Below, piece after piece: positions 35,459 to 44,934 of a stretch of DNA of 64,000 nucleotides. Both the position numbers and the translations under genes were made by a program. Below the pieces are notes generated by a model. It was not told where the DNA came from. It did no database searches and was given only the letters and a program-made list of their open reading frames with translations. Source of the stretch: Luteitalea sp. (GTDB lineage: Bacteria > Acidobacteriota > Vicinamibacteria > Vicinamibacterales > Vicinamibacteraceae); contig WHTZ01000001.1 of assembly GCA_009377495.1 (NCBI GenBank), positions 289,116 to 353,115 on the forward strand. Direction: 5' to 3'. Every line of letters starts with the position of its first letter. The stretch's first letter is position 1.

Positions 35459-37105
35459 TCATTCCGCGGTCCTGTCTTGCAGCCCATCGAGCGCGGCGTG
35501 CGCTGTGGCTGGTTCGATGAAGAGGAACGCCACCGAGGCTCCAATCGCGACACCGACCAGCAGCGCGGTGAGCTCGACATCCGCGTTGCCGACGATGGCG
35601 GCGCCAACGAGCAGCAGCACCCCAAACGCCCAGTCGGCCAGGCGCACGAGCCCGGAGACGCGACGTCGCTGCAACCGGAGCGCCGCCGGATAGCAGCGTG
35701 AGGTGAATGCGAGATTCAACCGCAGACTCGCCGCGACGGCAACAACAGCGACCAACGCAACGAGCAGCAGCGTGCGTCCGGTGCCGGATGCCACGTGCGG
35801 GCGAACCATCCACATGGGCCACAGCATCAAGCCGTAGACGAGCGAGACCACGATCTGGTGCACCTCCCACCACATCCGAGGTGCGGGCTGAGGTGGGCCC
35901 GCGACGCTCGACGAGGTGACCAACGCCGGGTTGGTAGGCCTAGCTGCTTCTGCCGGGCTATGGCGGTCCACCTTCGCCAAGGCTACGGCGGACAATCGGC
36001 CTGCTGCGACGATGGCCGAGACCAGGTCGTCCGTCGTGTGAAAACGTTCGGCGGGATCTTTGGCGAGGCAACGGGCGATCAGTGGCTGGAGCTGCACGAC
36101 AACCGCGTCATCAGAGACCAGCGGCGTTGCCTCATCACGTAGGATCCGCGCCCACGTGGTGGCCACGTCGGTCCCGCCAAACGGATGACGGCCCGCCGCT
36201 AGCTCGTAGACGAGAAGGCCAAACCCGAATTGGTCACATCGTTGGTCCGCCTCCTCGCCGCGCAGTTGCTCCGGCGACATGTACGCCGGCGTCCCCACGA
36301 CCATGCCGCTCCGAGTGAGTCGGGCAGGCAACTCGGCACGCGGGTCCGTGGTGAGCTGCGCCAAGCCGAAGTCGACGATCTTGATGCCGTGCTCAGTACG
36401 CACGACGTTCTCCGGTTTGAGGTCGCGGTGAATGACGCCCTGCCGGTGCGCCGCGGCTAGCGCGCGCGCGATATCGAGCGCGGTCTCCAGGAGCTCGTCA
36501 CCCCTGACAGGCCCCGAAGCCTCCAACTCATCGCGGAGGGTCTGGCCACGCACGTATTCCGAGACAATGAAGAGCACACCATCGGCTTCCTCGAGGGCGT
36601 GCACCGTGGCAATGCCTGGATGCGACAGCGCAGCCGCCGCTTGCGCCTCGCGCCGCAGACGCGCGCGTCGAACCTGGTCGTCGGCCACGGCGGCCGGTAA
36701 GAGCTTGATCGCGACGGAACGATTCAACTGGCCGTCGCGCGCGAGATAGACGACGCCCATGCCGCCGCGCCCGAGCTCCTGCTCGATGACGTACCGCCCG
36801 AGGCGAGATCCCGCCGCCAGCGGACGCGTGTCGTCATGCGCGGCCGCGTGCGTGTGATCTCTCGGTTGGCCTTCGGGAACGAGCAGCCTGACGAGATCCA
36901 CACCGTGCTCGAGAAAGTCAGGATCTGTCTCGTAGGCCAGTATCAGCGCCTCGATTTCGCGCCGAAGCGCCGGTCGGTCGGCGCAGGCGCCCTCGAGGAA
37001 CGCGTCTCGCTCGGTTCGGGGCCGCTCGAGCGCCGCATGAAACAACTCGTTGATCCGGCGCCATTCCGTCGCACGGCTCACGGCGCCCCGCTCTCCGTCA
37101 GCCAT
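35459..37105 (-). CDS. Membrane-anchored serine/threonine protein kinase (PknB-like)
   Basis: A 548-residue protein. Residues 1-95 are a helical region typical of Acidobacteria kinases beside ECF sigma genes (ATEWRRINELFHAALERP). The kinase domain (about 102-370) has the glycine loop GRGGMGVVYLA, the VAIK lysine, catalytic HRDLKPENV, DFGLAQ, and GTPAYMSPEQL. About four hydrophobic segments follow (from about 425) with no extracellular sensor domain. The linker before them is encoded partly by a dispersed repeat. The start overlaps the upstream sigma-factor gene by 28 bp, implying co-expression. Confidence 0.9.
   Translation of the reverse strand: MADGERGAVSRATEWRRINELFHAALERPRTERDAFLEGACADRPALRREIEALILAYETDPDFLEHGVDLVRLLVPEGQPRDHTHAAAHDDTRPLAAGSRLGRYVIEQELGRGGMGVVYLARDGQLNRSVAIKLLPAAVADDQVRRARLRREAQAAAALSHPGIATVHALEEADGVLFIVSEYVRGQTLRDELEASGPVRGDELLETALDIARALAAAHRQGVIHRDLKPENVVRTEHGIKIVDFGLAQLTTDPRAELPARLTRSGMVVGTPAYMSPEQLRGEEADQRCDQFGFGLLVYELAAGRHPFGGTDVATTWARILRDEATPLVSDDAVVVQLQPLIARCLAKDPAERFHTTDDLVSAIVAAGRLSAVALAKVDRHSPAEAARPTNPALVTSSSVAGPPQPAPRMWWEVHQIVVSLVYGLMLWPMWMVRPHVASGTGRTLLLVALVAVVAVAASLRLNLAFTSRCYPAALRLQRRRVSGLVRLADWAFGVLLLVGAAIVGNADVELTALLVGVAIGASVAFLFIEPATAHAALDGLQDRTAE
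35961..35995. repeat. Dispersed repeat within the kinase coding sequence
   Basis: TCCACCTTCGCCAAGGCT followed by ACGGCGGACAA lies in frame in the linker between kinase and membrane segments (encoding about LSAVALAKVDRHS on the minus strand). It resembles the CCGCCTTCGCG...CTTCGGCGGAC repeats at 26281 and 44894 and a variant at 18718-18742. Confidence 0.6.
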
Positions 37106-37710
37106 CGTTTCAGCCACGCGCGCGCGACGGTCCAATCGCGCTTGGCCGTTGCGGGAGAAATCGCGAGCTGCCCGGCCGCCTCTTCGATGGACAGTCCACC
37201 AAAAAAGCGCAACTCCACCAACCGCGCCTGGCGACGATCGAGGCGGGCAAGCTCTTCGAGCGCATCGTGCAGCGCTTCGACGTCGATCGACCCCAGCGGC
37301 GCGGCGACGAGGGCTTCATCGAGCGTGATGCGCGCGGCGTGTCCGCCTCGCTTCTGCGCGTTGCGCGCGCGGGCGTGCTCGACGAGAATCTGACGCATGG
37401 CGCCCGCAGCAATCGCGCAGAAGTGCGCACGGTTTTGCCAGGCGGTGTGCTGCTCTCGCAACAGGCGCAGATAGGCCTCGTGGACGAGCGCGGTGGCCTG
37501 CAGCGTGTGATCCGGTCGCTCGCCCTGAAGGTAGTGCGCCGCGAGGCGGCGCAGCTCGCGATAGACGACCGGCAATACTGCCTCGAGCGCGTCGGTTCGC
37601 GATATCTCGCTTGGTGCAGGCGGCCCGTCGGGCGACTCCCGGGGTTCCTGCGGTCGGCCAGGGTCATCCGGCATACTCATCGATTGGGGCGATTTTTGAT
37701 CGTCGCTCAT
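37078..37710 (-). CDS. ECF sigma factor, TIGR02999-like
   Basis: A 210-residue RNA polymerase sigma factor. Region 2 is at about 50-115 (VLPVVYRELRRLAAHYL; HEAYLRLL) and region 4 at about 150-200 (LVELRFFGGLSIEEAAGQL; TAKRDWTVARAWLKRW). The long Pro-rich N-terminus and lack of a partner anti-sigma gene fit the Acidobacteria-rich ECF subgroup encoded beside Ser/Thr kinases; control by phosphorylation from the adjacent kinase is plausible. Start: ATG 37710 is preferred over 37731/37734, which would overlap the divergent rsgA start. Confidence 0.88.
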   Translation of the reverse strand: MSDDQKSPQSMSMPDDPGRPQEPRESPDGPPAPSEISRTDALEAVLPVVYRELRRLAAHYLQGERPDHTLQATALVHEAYLRLLREQHTAWQNRAHFCAIAAGAMRQILVEHARARNAQKRGGHAARITLDEALVAAPLGSIDVEALHDALEELARLDRRQARLVELRFFGGLSIEEAAGQLAISPATAKRDWTVARAWLKRWLTESGAP

Positions 37711-37732
37711 CACGCGCACAATAGTGTCCATC

Positions 37733-38809
37733 ATGTCACTCCCGGCACGTCTAGTCGCGCTTGGATGGGACGAGCCCTTCGCCCATGACTTCCACCAGTA
37801 CGCCGCTGCGAGCCTGGTGGCCGCGCGGGTCGTCGCTGAGCATCAACACATCTATCGGGTGAGCACGGCGGAGGCGGATGTGCTGGCCCGTGTCGCAGGT
37901 CGCGCGCGGCATCGGTGGCGCACGCGTGAGGAGTTCCCGGCCGTAGGCGACTGGGTCGCCATCCGCCTTGACCCGAGGCTGGCTGCCGGCTCGGGGAGCC
38001 CTCCTCACCCCAGGCCGACCGCGCCAGATGCCACGCCGCTCATCGAGGGCGTGCTCCCGCGACGAAGCCGCTTCTCGCGCAAGGTCGCCGGTCGGGTGCG
38101 CGAGGAGCAGGTGGTGGCGGCAAATGTCGACACGGTGTTCCTCGTCAGCGGCCTCGATCACGACTTCAACCTGCGCCGCATCGAGCGCTATCTCGTCACG
38201 GCAAGCGCCGGAGGCGCGGCGCCGGTCATCGTGCTCAACAAGGCGGACGTTTGCGACGACGTCGACGCGCGGCAGCGCGATGTGAAAGCGATCGCTCCAG
38301 GCGTCCCCGTGGTGATCGCGAGCGCCCGGCGCGGCGATGGCTTCGACGATCTCCGCGCGCACGTTCAGCCGCGCCGCACGATCGCCTTCCTCGGCTCGTC
38401 CGGTGTCGGCAAGTCGAGTCTGATTAACGCGCTCCTCGGCGAAGACCGTCAGCTCACACGCGAGGTGCGCGCCTCGGATCAACGCGGCCGACACGCGACG
38501 ACCCACCGCGAGCTCATCGTCATGCCTGGGGGCGGGCTGCTCATCGACACCCCTGGCATGCGCGAGTTGCACCTCTGGGAACACGATGGCGCGCTCGACG
38601 CCGCATTCCCGGACATCGACGCGCTCGCAGCTGATTGCCATTTTACTGATTGCACACACGATCGAGAGCCGCGATGCGCCGTCAAGCAAGCCGTAGCCGA
38701 GGGACGCCTGCCGGCGGTGCGACTGGAGCAGTACCGGAAGCTTCGACGCGAACTGAAAGCTCTAAGAAGCGGTCGGGGAACTGCTGGACGGGGCTACAAC
38801 CAGCCCTGA
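37733..38809 (+). CDS. rsgA: Ribosome small subunit-dependent GTPase A
   Basis: Circularly permuted GTPase that helps mature the 30S subunit. The 358-residue protein has an N-terminal OB fold, then motifs in permuted order: G4 VLNKADV, G5 SARRGDG, G1 GSSGVGKSSL, G3 IDTPGMREL. The zinc knuckle appears as CHFTDCTHDREPRC. All expected elements are present. The ATG at 37733 lies only 22 bp from the divergent sigma gene; a GTG at 37724 is an alternative. Three TGACCCC-type heptamers follow the stop codon. Confidence 0.95.
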   Translation: MSLPARLVALGWDEPFAHDFHQYAAASLVAARVVAEHQHIYRVSTAEADVLARVAGRARHRWRTREEFPAVGDWVAIRLDPRLAAGSGSPPHPRPTAPDATPLIEGVLPRRSRFSRKVAGRVREEQVVAANVDTVFLVSGLDHDFNLRRIERYLVTASAGGAAPVIVLNKADVCDDVDARQRDVKAIAPGVPVVIASARRGDGFDDLRAHVQPRRTIAFLGSSGVGKSSLINALLGEDRQLTREVRASDQRGRHATTHRELIVMPGGGLLIDTPGMRELHLWEHDGALDAAFPDIDALAADCHFTDCTHDREPRCAVKQAVAEGRLPAVRLEQYRKLRRELKALRSGRGTAGRGYNQP

Positions 38810-38824
38810 CCCCTGACACCTGAC
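38804..38824. repeat. Heptamer array (CCCTGAC, 3 units)
   Basis: CCCTGAC, CCCTGAC, ACCTGAC run across the rsgA stop codon (38807-38809, the first TGA lies inside unit 1) toward yqgE. This is another case where a heptamer array overlaps a stop codon. Confidence 0.7.
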
Positions 38825-38852
38825 CCCTCTCTTGTATGATGGAGGCATGGCG

Positions 38853-39419
38853 ATGGATGACGACGACCGCTCGAATGGCCTGGCGCCGAACCTGTTACTG
38901 TCGATGCCGCAGCTCACGGACCCGAATTTCGAGCGAACCGTGTTGCTCCTCTGCGAGCACACGCCGGATGGCGCGTTCGGCCTCGTGCTGAATCGGCCAA
39001 CCACCACCGCCGCGGCGGAGGTCGTAAACCTGGTGCCGCCGGTCGAAGCCACCAGCGGCCCGCTCCTGTGGGTGGGGGGTCCGGTCGAGCCCCAGCGCGG
39101 GTGGATCCTCCTGGGCGGCTCGCCCACGGGCGTCGACGAGGATGCCACCGAAGTCGCCCCAGGCATCTATCTGTCCACGTCACTCGATCTGCTGCGGCGC
39201 GTCCTGCTCAGTACGCCGCCCCGTGCGCGCGTGCTCACCGGCTATTCGGGCTGGGGTCCCGGTCAGCTCGACGCGGAGCTCGCGGCCTCGGCCTGGCTGA
39301 CGATGGAAACGGATCCAGCTCTCATCTTCGACACGCCCGCGGATCAGATGTGGGATCGCGCGATTCGCAAGCTCGGCGCCGATCCGGCGTTCCTCCAGAG
39401 TGGCCAGGGCGTCCACTAA
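38853..39419 (+). CDS. yqgE: YqgE/AlgH family protein
   Basis: A 188-residue soluble protein of the UPF0301 family. Typical features are the N-terminal LAPNLLLSMPQLTDPNFERT, LLCEHTPDGAFGLVLNRP, GGPVEPQRGWIL, and RVLTGYSGWGPGQLDAELA. The molecular function is unknown; AlgH affects alginate gene expression in Pseudomonas. ATG 38853 is chosen because GGAGG (38841-38845) is 7 bases upstream; ATG 38847 is too close to it. The gene is convergent with queG across a long inverted repeat. Confidence 0.92.
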   Translation: MDDDDRSNGLAPNLLLSMPQLTDPNFERTVLLLCEHTPDGAFGLVLNRPTTTAAAEVVNLVPPVEATSGPLLWVGGPVEPQRGWILLGGSPTGVDEDATEVAPGIYLSTSLDLLRRVLLSTPPRARVLTGYSGWGPGQLDAELAASAWLTMETDPALIFDTPADQMWDRAIRKLGADPAFLQSGQGVH

Positions 39420-39422
39420 GAA

Positions 39423-39604
39423 GGTGCGAGGTGCAAGGGGCGAGGTCCAAGGGCTGTCTCAGGCTCCAGGGATGAGTTCCTCAGGGGCCAGGGCCGGTTG
39501 TAGCTCCTTCGGGCGTACGGCAGGAACTACAGTCAGCCCTTAGCCCTGAGAGACTGATTCCTAGAGCCTGAGACAGCCCTGGCACCTCGCACCTAGCCCC
39601 TCTC
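39423..39604. repeat. Long inverted-repeat element A beside queG
   Basis: Four heptamers (GGTGCGA, GGTGCAA, GGGGCGA, GGTCCAA, 39423-39450) and GGGCTGTCTCAGGCTC form the left arm. The right arm is GAGCCTGAGACAGCCC followed by complementary heptamers (39564-39604). An inner hairpin lies around a GTAGCTCC / GGAACTAC pair. The right heptamers encode the last residues of queG (AGERG and stop). Confidence 0.85.
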
Positions 39605-40639
39605 ACCTGCCTTTGCCCACTCGACGTGCTCTTTGACCATTGAATCCATCAGCGACGGCGAGTCGGCTCGGTTGTCGTCATTGAACAGGGCTGCTTCTGC
39701 TGTTGGGTCGGCGCTGTTGCCGAGCGCGACGGAGAGGTTGCGACGAAGGCGGCGGACGCCCGCACGTGTCATGGCGCTGTCTTTGAGGGCCGCTCGCAAT
39801 TCCCTGTCTGGTCGATCCCACAGCTCTGCAGTCGTCGCTTGATCGAAGATCGTCCGCGGCAGCCACGCCCGATCCGTGCTGATCGGTGCGCGGCGGTTCC
39901 ACGGGCAGACGTCCTGGCAGATGTCACACCCGTAGACGTGCTCGCCCACGTCGCGTCGCTGCGACTCCGGGATCGCACCGCGCACCTCGATCGTCAGATA
40001 CGAGATGCACCTCGTGGCATCGAGCACATACGGCTCGACGAGCGCACCCGTGGGGCAGGCATCGAGGCAACGCCGGCAACGACCGCACTGGTCGACCGCC
40101 GGCGCGTCCGGCTCGAGCTCGAGACTACAGAGGATCACACCAAGGAAGATCCACGATCCGAGCTCCTGGTTGATGAGGCACGTGTTCTTGCCAACCCAAC
40201 CCACACCGGCGCGCTCGGCAAAGACTTTCTCGTGGACGGGCCCTGTATCGACGTACGCGACCGCGTTGAACGCTTCACCAACCGTTTCCTTCATCCAGCC
40301 GAGAAGCAAGTGCTGTCGCTTGCCGATGACGTCGTGATAGTCCTCCCCCCAGGCGTAGCGCGCGACGCGTGCTTGCCCAGCGCCGCGCGTGGTCGAGTAC
40401 GGGCGGTCAGTGTTGTAAACGGTTCCTGTAACGATGATGGAGCGAGCGCCGGGAAGGACGAGACGCGGGTCGGTGCGCTGGTCGGCCGTGCGGGCGAGAT
40501 ACGCCATCTCGCCCGCATATCCGCGTGCGAGCCACTCCCGGAAGCGGGCGAGCTGTGGCAACGCCTCGGCTGGCGCAATACCACACAGGTCGAACCCGAT
40601 CTCAGAGGCGCGCGACTTGATCGCAGAAGGGGTCAGCAT
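39593..40639 (-). CDS. queG: Epoxyqueuosine reductase
   Basis: Cobalamin- and Fe-S-dependent enzyme for the last step of queuosine tRNA modification. The 348-residue protein has the N-terminal GFDLCGIAPAE, the active-site region VGWVGKNTCLI, and two 4Fe-4S motifs, CGRCRRCLDACPTGAL and CDICQDVCPWN. The C-terminal HEAT-like part is short (RAGVRRLRRNLSVALGN). The ATG at 40639 is preferred because residues upstream in frame are encoded by heptamer repeats. The last few codons are also repeat-encoded. It partners functionally with queD at 13 kb. Confidence 0.94.
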   Translation of the reverse strand: MLTPSAIKSRASEIGFDLCGIAPAEALPQLARFREWLARGYAGEMAYLARTADQRTDPRLVLPGARSIIVTGTVYNTDRPYSTTRGAGQARVARYAWGEDYHDVIGKRQHLLLGWMKETVGEAFNAVAYVDTGPVHEKVFAERAGVGWVGKNTCLINQELGSWIFLGVILCSLELEPDAPAVDQCGRCRRCLDACPTGALVEPYVLDATRCISYLTIEVRGAIPESQRRDVGEHVYGCDICQDVCPWNRRAPISTDRAWLPRTIFDQATTAELWDRPDRELRAALKDSAMTRAGVRRLRRNLSVALGNSADPTAEAALFNDDNRADSPSLMDSMVKEHVEWAKAGERG

Positions 40640-40646
40640 AAGACAA

Positions 40647-40750
40647 GGTGCGAGGGGCAAGGGGCGAGGGGCAAGGGCTGTCTCAGGGTTCAGGGACACC
40701 TAGAGCCTGAGACAACCCTGGCCCCTCGCCCCTTGCCCCTCGCCCCTTCA
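40647..40750. repeat. Long inverted-repeat element B beside queG
   Basis: Left arm: GGTGCGA, GGGGCAA, GGGGCGA, GGGGCAA (40647-40674), then GGGCTGTCTCAGG. Right arm: CCTGAGACAACCC, then five CCCTCGC/CCCTTGC heptamers (40716-40750). The core is the same as in element A, so queG lies between two copies. The aconitase stop codon (40748-40750) falls inside the last heptamer. Confidence 0.9.
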
Positions 40751-43519
40751 CTTGTCACCGTCCTTCGCAAGCTTCCGAAGTACGTACGGGAGGATGCCGC
40801 CGTGCTTGAACGCCACGAGCTCCTCAGGCGTGTCAATGCGCACGACCGCCGAGAACGTCATGGGCTCACCTCCTTCGGGCAACGCGCGTACCGTGAGCTC
40901 CCCGCGGGGCTTCAACCCGTCCGCGATTCCGGCAATGTCGAAGCGCTCGCGTCCGGTGAGGCCAAGGCTGGCCACGCTCTCGCCGGCCGTGAACTGCAAG
41001 GGCAACACACCCATGTTGACCAGGTTGCTCCGGTGAATGCGTTCGAAGCCCTCCGCGAGAACGGCCCGCACGCCGAGCAGCTTCGTCCCCTTCGCTGCCC
41101 AGTCGCGCGACGACCCGGATCCGTACTCCTTCCCCGCCAACACGAGCAGCGGCACGCCTTCGGCTTGGTACCGCATGGCCGCATCGTAGATCGTCATCTG
41201 CTCATCGTCTGGCACGTGCGCCGTGAAGCCACCCTCGACGCCCGGCACGAGCTGGTTGCGCAATCGAATATTCGCGAACGTCCCGCGCAACATCACCTCG
41301 TGGTTCCCGCGTCGTGCCCCGTACGAGTTGAAGTCGCGCACCTGGACACCGTGCTCGACGAGGTACTGCCCAGCCGGGCTGTCCGCCTTGATCGATCCCG
41401 CCGGCGAGATGTGGTCCGTCGTCACGCTGTCACCGAGCACACAGAGCACACGGGCGGCAGTGACGTCTTCGAGCGGCTGCGGCGTGAGCGTCATGTCTTC
41501 GAAGTACGGCGGATGCCGCACGTACGTGGACTCGGCATCCCACGCAAAGCGTTCGCCGGTCGGCACCGGCAGCGCCTGCCAGCGCACGTCTCCTTCGAAC
41601 ACACTGGCATACTGGCGGCGGAACATCTCTGCCTGCACGGCGGTCGCCATCGTCTCTTGGATCTCGCGGCCCGTAGGCCAAATATCCTGAAGGTAGACGG
41701 GCTTCCCGTCGCGGCCCACTCCAAGAGGCTCCGTCGTGAGATCGATCGTGATGCGACCGGCCAGCGCGTACGCGACGACGAGCGGCGGCGAGGCGAGATA
41801 GTTCGCCCGCACTTGCGGTTGGATACGTCCCTCGAAGTTTCGGTTCCCCGACAGCACCGAGCACACCACGAGGTTCCGCTCGTCGACGATGGCCGAGACA
41901 TCTTCGGGAAGAGGACCACTGTTGCCGATACAGGTGGTACATCCGTAGCCCACGAGATTGAAGCCCAGCGCGTCGAGATACTCGGTGAGACCGGCTTCGC
42001 AGAGGTACTCCGTCACGACCTTCGAGCCTGGCGCGAGGCTCGTCTTCACCCAAGGCTGTCGCGCGATGCCTTTCTCCACGGCCTTCTTCGCCAGCAGACC
42101 CGCGCCGATCATCACGCTCGGATTGGAGGTATTCGTGCAGCTCGTGATAGCCGCAACCACGACGGCGCCGTGATCGAGCTCGTCTGCCCACGGTGGCGCC
42201 TCTGTCGCGAGCGCGGCATCGCTAGCGGCGGTGGCCGCGGCGCTGCCACCGCTCGAGCCCGCGAGCCTGCCCCCCGCGCTCTTTTTCGGGGTGGCGCGCA
42301 TCGACTCGAGGGCCTGATGGAACTGCGCCTTGGCCTGCCCGAGCCGCACGCGGTCTTGGGGCCGGCGGGGGCCGGCCAGACTCGGCTCGACGCTCGCCAA
42401 GTCGAGCTCAATGAGGCTGGCATACGTCGCCTCAGGTGCCGCTTCCGAACGGAACAATCCCTGCGCCTTCGTATAGGCCTCAACGAGGGTAACCTGCGCC
42501 TCCTCTCGTCCGGTCAAGCGGAGGTAATCGAGCGTCATGTCGTCGATCGGAAAGATCGCAATCGTCGCACCGTACTCGGGTGACATGTTTCCGAGCGTCG
42601 CGCGGTCGGCAATGGTGAGCGCCGCGAGCCCGGGGCCCAAGAACTCAACGAACTTTCCCACCACGCCGTGGTGGCGGAGGATCTCGGTGATCGTCAAGAC
42701 CAGATCGGTTGCGGTCACGCCTTCGCATAACCTACCGGTCAGGCGGAAGCCGACGACGTCAGGCACGAGCATCGAAATCGGCTGGCCAAGCATGGCCGCT
42801 TCTGCCTCGATGCCGCCGACGCCCCAGCCCACCACACCGAGCCCGTTGACCATCGTGGTGTGCGAATCGGTGCCAACCAGTGTGTCTGGAAACGCGACGT
42901 GGCGACCATCGAGCTCGTCTCGACACACGACGCGCGCCAAGTATTCGAGGTTGACCTGGTGCACGATACCGGTCTCCGGTGGCACGACACGGAAGTTCGA
43001 AAACGCGTTCTGGCCCCATCGCAGGAACACGTAGCGCTCCTGGTTGCGCTCGTACTCGCGCTGGCCGTTGCGCTCGAGCGCGTCACGCAGCCCGAAGAAG
43101 TCCACCTGCACCGAGTGGTCGATGACGAGCTCCACAGGCTGAAGGGGGTTCACCTTCTTCGGATCACCACCGAGCCGTACGATGCCGTCCCGCATGGCAG
43201 CAAGATCGACAATCGCCGGCACGCCAGTGAAGTCCTGGAGCAGCACACGCGACGGTGAGAACGCAATCTCCTTCTCACCGCCAACCGCCGGATCCCACGT
43301 GGCAAGCGCTTCAATGTCCGATGCTTTGACGAATCCACCGTCCTCGCGCCGCAGCAGGTTCTCGAGCAGCACTTTCAGTGAGTACGGAAGGCGCGTAACC
43401 TGCGGAAACCGCTCTGCGAGCACGGGGAGGCTGAAGTACTCGACCGTCTCGCCGCCGGTGCTCAAGATCGTTCGCGTATCGAAGGAATCGAGGCTGCTCA
43501 TCTGAATGTCCTGTGCCAT
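40748..43519 (-). CDS. acnA: Aconitate hydratase A
   Basis: TCA-cycle enzyme interconverting citrate and isocitrate with a 4Fe-4S cluster. The 923-residue protein has [29 protein letters not shown], the cluster cysteines in [13 protein letters not shown] and [25 protein letters not shown], and the swivel-domain [15 protein letters not shown]. It matches the AcnA/IRP1 class. A low-complexity Gly/Ser/Ala linker ([18 protein letters not shown]) precedes the ITSCTN motif and is longer than usual. The ATG at 43519 starts [12 protein letters not shown] 43501 is an alternative. Divergent from galK. Confidence 0.96.
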   Translation of the reverse strand: MAQDIQMSSLDSFDTRTILSTGGETVEYFSLPVLAERFPQVTRLPYSLKVLLENLLRREDGGFVKASDIEALATWDPAVGGEKEIAFSPSRVLLQDFTGVPAIVDLAAMRDGIVRLGGDPKKVNPLQPVELVIDHSVQVDFFGLRDALERNGQREYERNQERYVFLRWGQNAFSNFRVVPPETGIVHQVNLEYLARVVCRDELDGRHVAFPDTLVGTDSHTTMVNGLGVVGWGVGGIEAEAAMLGQPISMLVPDVVGFRLTGRLCEGVTATDLVLTITEILRHHGVVGKFVEFLGPGLAALTIADRATLGNMSPEYGATIAIFPIDDMTLDYLRLTGREEAQVTLVEAYTKAQGLFRSEAAPEATYASLIELDLASVEPSLAGPRRPQDRVRLGQAKAQFHQALESMRATPKKSAGGRLAGSSGGSAAATAASDAALATEAPPWADELDHGAVVVAAITSCTNTSNPSVMIGAGLLAKKAVEKGIARQPWVKTSLAPGSKVVTEYLCEAGLTEYLDALGFNLVGYGCTTCIGNSGPLPEDVSAIVDERNLVVCSVLSGNRNFEGRIQPQVRANYLASPPLVVAYALAGRITIDLTTEPLGVGRDGKPVYLQDIWPTGREIQETMATAVQAEMFRRQYASVFEGDVRWQALPVPTGERFAWDAESTYVRHPPYFEDMTLTPQPLEDVTAARVLCVLGDSVTTDHISPAGSIKADSPAGQYLVEHGVQVRDFNSYGARRGNHEVMLRGTFANIRLRNQLVPGVEGGFTAHVPDDEQMTIYDAAMRYQAEGVPLLVLAGKEYGSGSSRDWAAKGTKLLGVRAVLAEGFERIHRSNLVNMGVLPLQFTAGESVASLGLTGRERFDIAGIADGLKPRGELTVRALPEGGEPMTFSAVVRIDTPEELVAFKHGGILPYVLRKLAKDGDK

Positions 43520-43618
43520 GGGCAGCGGGCGCCCAGCTACAAGATCCCTCATGATATCACCGCGTCTACGCGCGGGCTTTGCGGGCAACACGAGCTCGCG
43601 TAAGATGTCAGCCGTTTC

Positions 43619-44797
43619 ATGCCTCCCTCCGCGTCGCCCGAGTCGCGCGCCAAGCGAGCCTTCGCGCGCCTCTTCACCTCTTCCTCGGTCAGGGTCGCGC
43701 GCGCACCTGGCCGCGTCAACCTGATTGGCGAGCACACCGACTACAACGACGGCTTCGTGCTGCCCATGGCCATCGATCGCGCGCTCTGGATTGCCTTCCA
43801 CCCGATCGCGGAACCAGTCGTGCGCGTCTACTCGGACGACTTCGACGAGTGGTGTGAGTTCGACGTGCAACAGCCTGCGCATGGTGCGCCGGCATGGAGT
43901 GAGTACATCAAGGGCGTCGCGTGGGTGCTTCGACAACAAGACCTGCGCCTCGGTGGATGGGAGGGCGCCCTGGCTGGAGACGTTCCCATTGGTGCCGGAC
44001 TCTCCTCCTCGGCGGCGTTGGAGCTCGCGGCAGCGCGGGTCTTCGCGAGTGTCTCGGAGCTGCCGTGGCACCCTGTACAAATGGCACGTGCCGCGCAACG
44101 TGCCGAGAACGAATGGGTCGGCATGCGATGCGGCATCATGGACCAGCTCGTCGCGGCCGCTGGTCGCGCGGACCACGCGTTGCTGATCGATTGCCGCTCC
44201 CTTGCGCTCACGCCCGTGCGGCTGCCAGCGGCCACTGCCGTCGTGGTCCTGGATACGCTGACGCGGCGCGGGCTGACCCGCTCGCCGTACAACGAACGGC
44301 GCCAACAGTGCGAGGAGGCCGCGCGGGTGCTCGGAGTGAGCGCGCTGCGCGACGTGAGCGTCACGGCCCTCGATGACAACCATGAACCCGACGGCGTGGC
44401 GCGAGGCGCGCTCCTCGGTCTCGACCATCGCATCAGGCCGCGGGCGCGCCACGTCGTGAGCGAGAACGACCGCGTGCAGCGTGCGGCTGCCGCGCTGGGC
44501 CGCGGTGACGCGCCGACGTTCGGCACGCTGATGAACGAGAGCCACCGCAGCTTGCGAGACGACTTCGAGGTGTCGAGCCCGCCACTCGATGCCATGGTGG
44601 CGGCAGCTCGCGACATTGGCTGCTACGGCGCCCGGATGACCGGCGCCGGCTTTGGCGGCTGCGTCGTCGCGCTCATCGACGCCGAGACGAGCGCCGCGTT
44701 TGCCACACGCGTCGCTGAGCGCTACCGCGCCCGTGAAGGACGGTCACCGGATGTCTATGTATGCCGCGCGACCGACGGCGCATCGGAAGCACCTTGA
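43619..44797 (+). CDS. galK: Galactokinase
   Basis: GHMP kinase phosphorylating galactose at C1 in the Leloir pathway. The 392-residue protein has all three family motifs: [18 protein letters not shown] (about 26-43), the ATP loop [11 protein letters not shown], and the C-terminal [12 protein letters not shown]. The galactose-contact phrase MRCGIMDQ and catalytic Asp are present. No galT or galE is adjacent; the neighbour is an exported galactose mutarotase, arranged convergently. ATG 43619 has a weak ribosome-binding site. Confidence 0.95.
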   Translation: MPPSASPESRAKRAFARLFTSSSVRVARAPGRVNLIGEHTDYNDGFVLPMAIDRALWIAFHPIAEPVVRVYSDDFDEWCEFDVQQPAHGAPAWSEYIKGVAWVLRQQDLRLGGWEGALAGDVPIGAGLSSSAALELAAARVFASVSELPWHPVQMARAAQRAENEWVGMRCGIMDQLVAAAGRADHALLIDCRSLALTPVRLPAATAVVVLDTLTRRGLTRSPYNERRQQCEEAARVLGVSALRDVSVTALDDNHEPDGVARGALLGLDHRIRPRARHVVSENDRVQRAAAALGRGDAPTFGTLMNESHRSLRDDFEVSSPPLDAMVAAARDIGCYGARMTGAGFGGCVVALIDAETSAAFATRVAERYRAREGRSPDVYVCRATDGASEAP

Positions 44798-44824
44798 GCG
44801 AGGCGCCTGACCGCCTTCGCCCCG

Positions 44825-44888
44825 GTCGGGTCCCGTCGGGACCCGACAAGCCAGTGCTGGCTAGCGGCCCGCCTCTCGCGGGCCGCTA
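44825..44888. repeat. Three stacked perfect hairpins
   Basis: GTCGGGTCCC / GGGACCCGAC (44825-44847), AGCCAG / CTGGCT (44849-44862) and TAGCGGCCCGC / GCGGGCCGCTA (44862-44888) follow one another between the convergent galK and galM genes, directly before the 41-bp repeat. All arms are perfect. Confidence 0.8.
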
Positions 44889-44893
44889 CGGCG

Positions 44894-44934
44894 GTCCGCC
44901 GAAGCGCGGAGCGCGAAGGCGGAAGGCCCTCGCT
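44894..44934. repeat. Dispersed 41-bp repeat, copy 2 (inverse)
   Basis: Reverse complement of the sequence at 26281-26322, one G shorter. Read on the minus strand it begins with the final two bases of the galM TAG stop codon, matching copy 1, which also begins in a TAG stop. Confidence 0.88.

Noticed and set aside
40640..40699. Twenty extra N-terminal residues for QueG
   Set aside because: They are encoded by the heptamer inverted repeat (Pro/Leu/Ala pattern) and lie before the normal family start.
43520..44545. Extended aconitase frame running through galK
   Set aside because: Antisense shadow of galK; the normal AcnA N-terminus starts at 43519.
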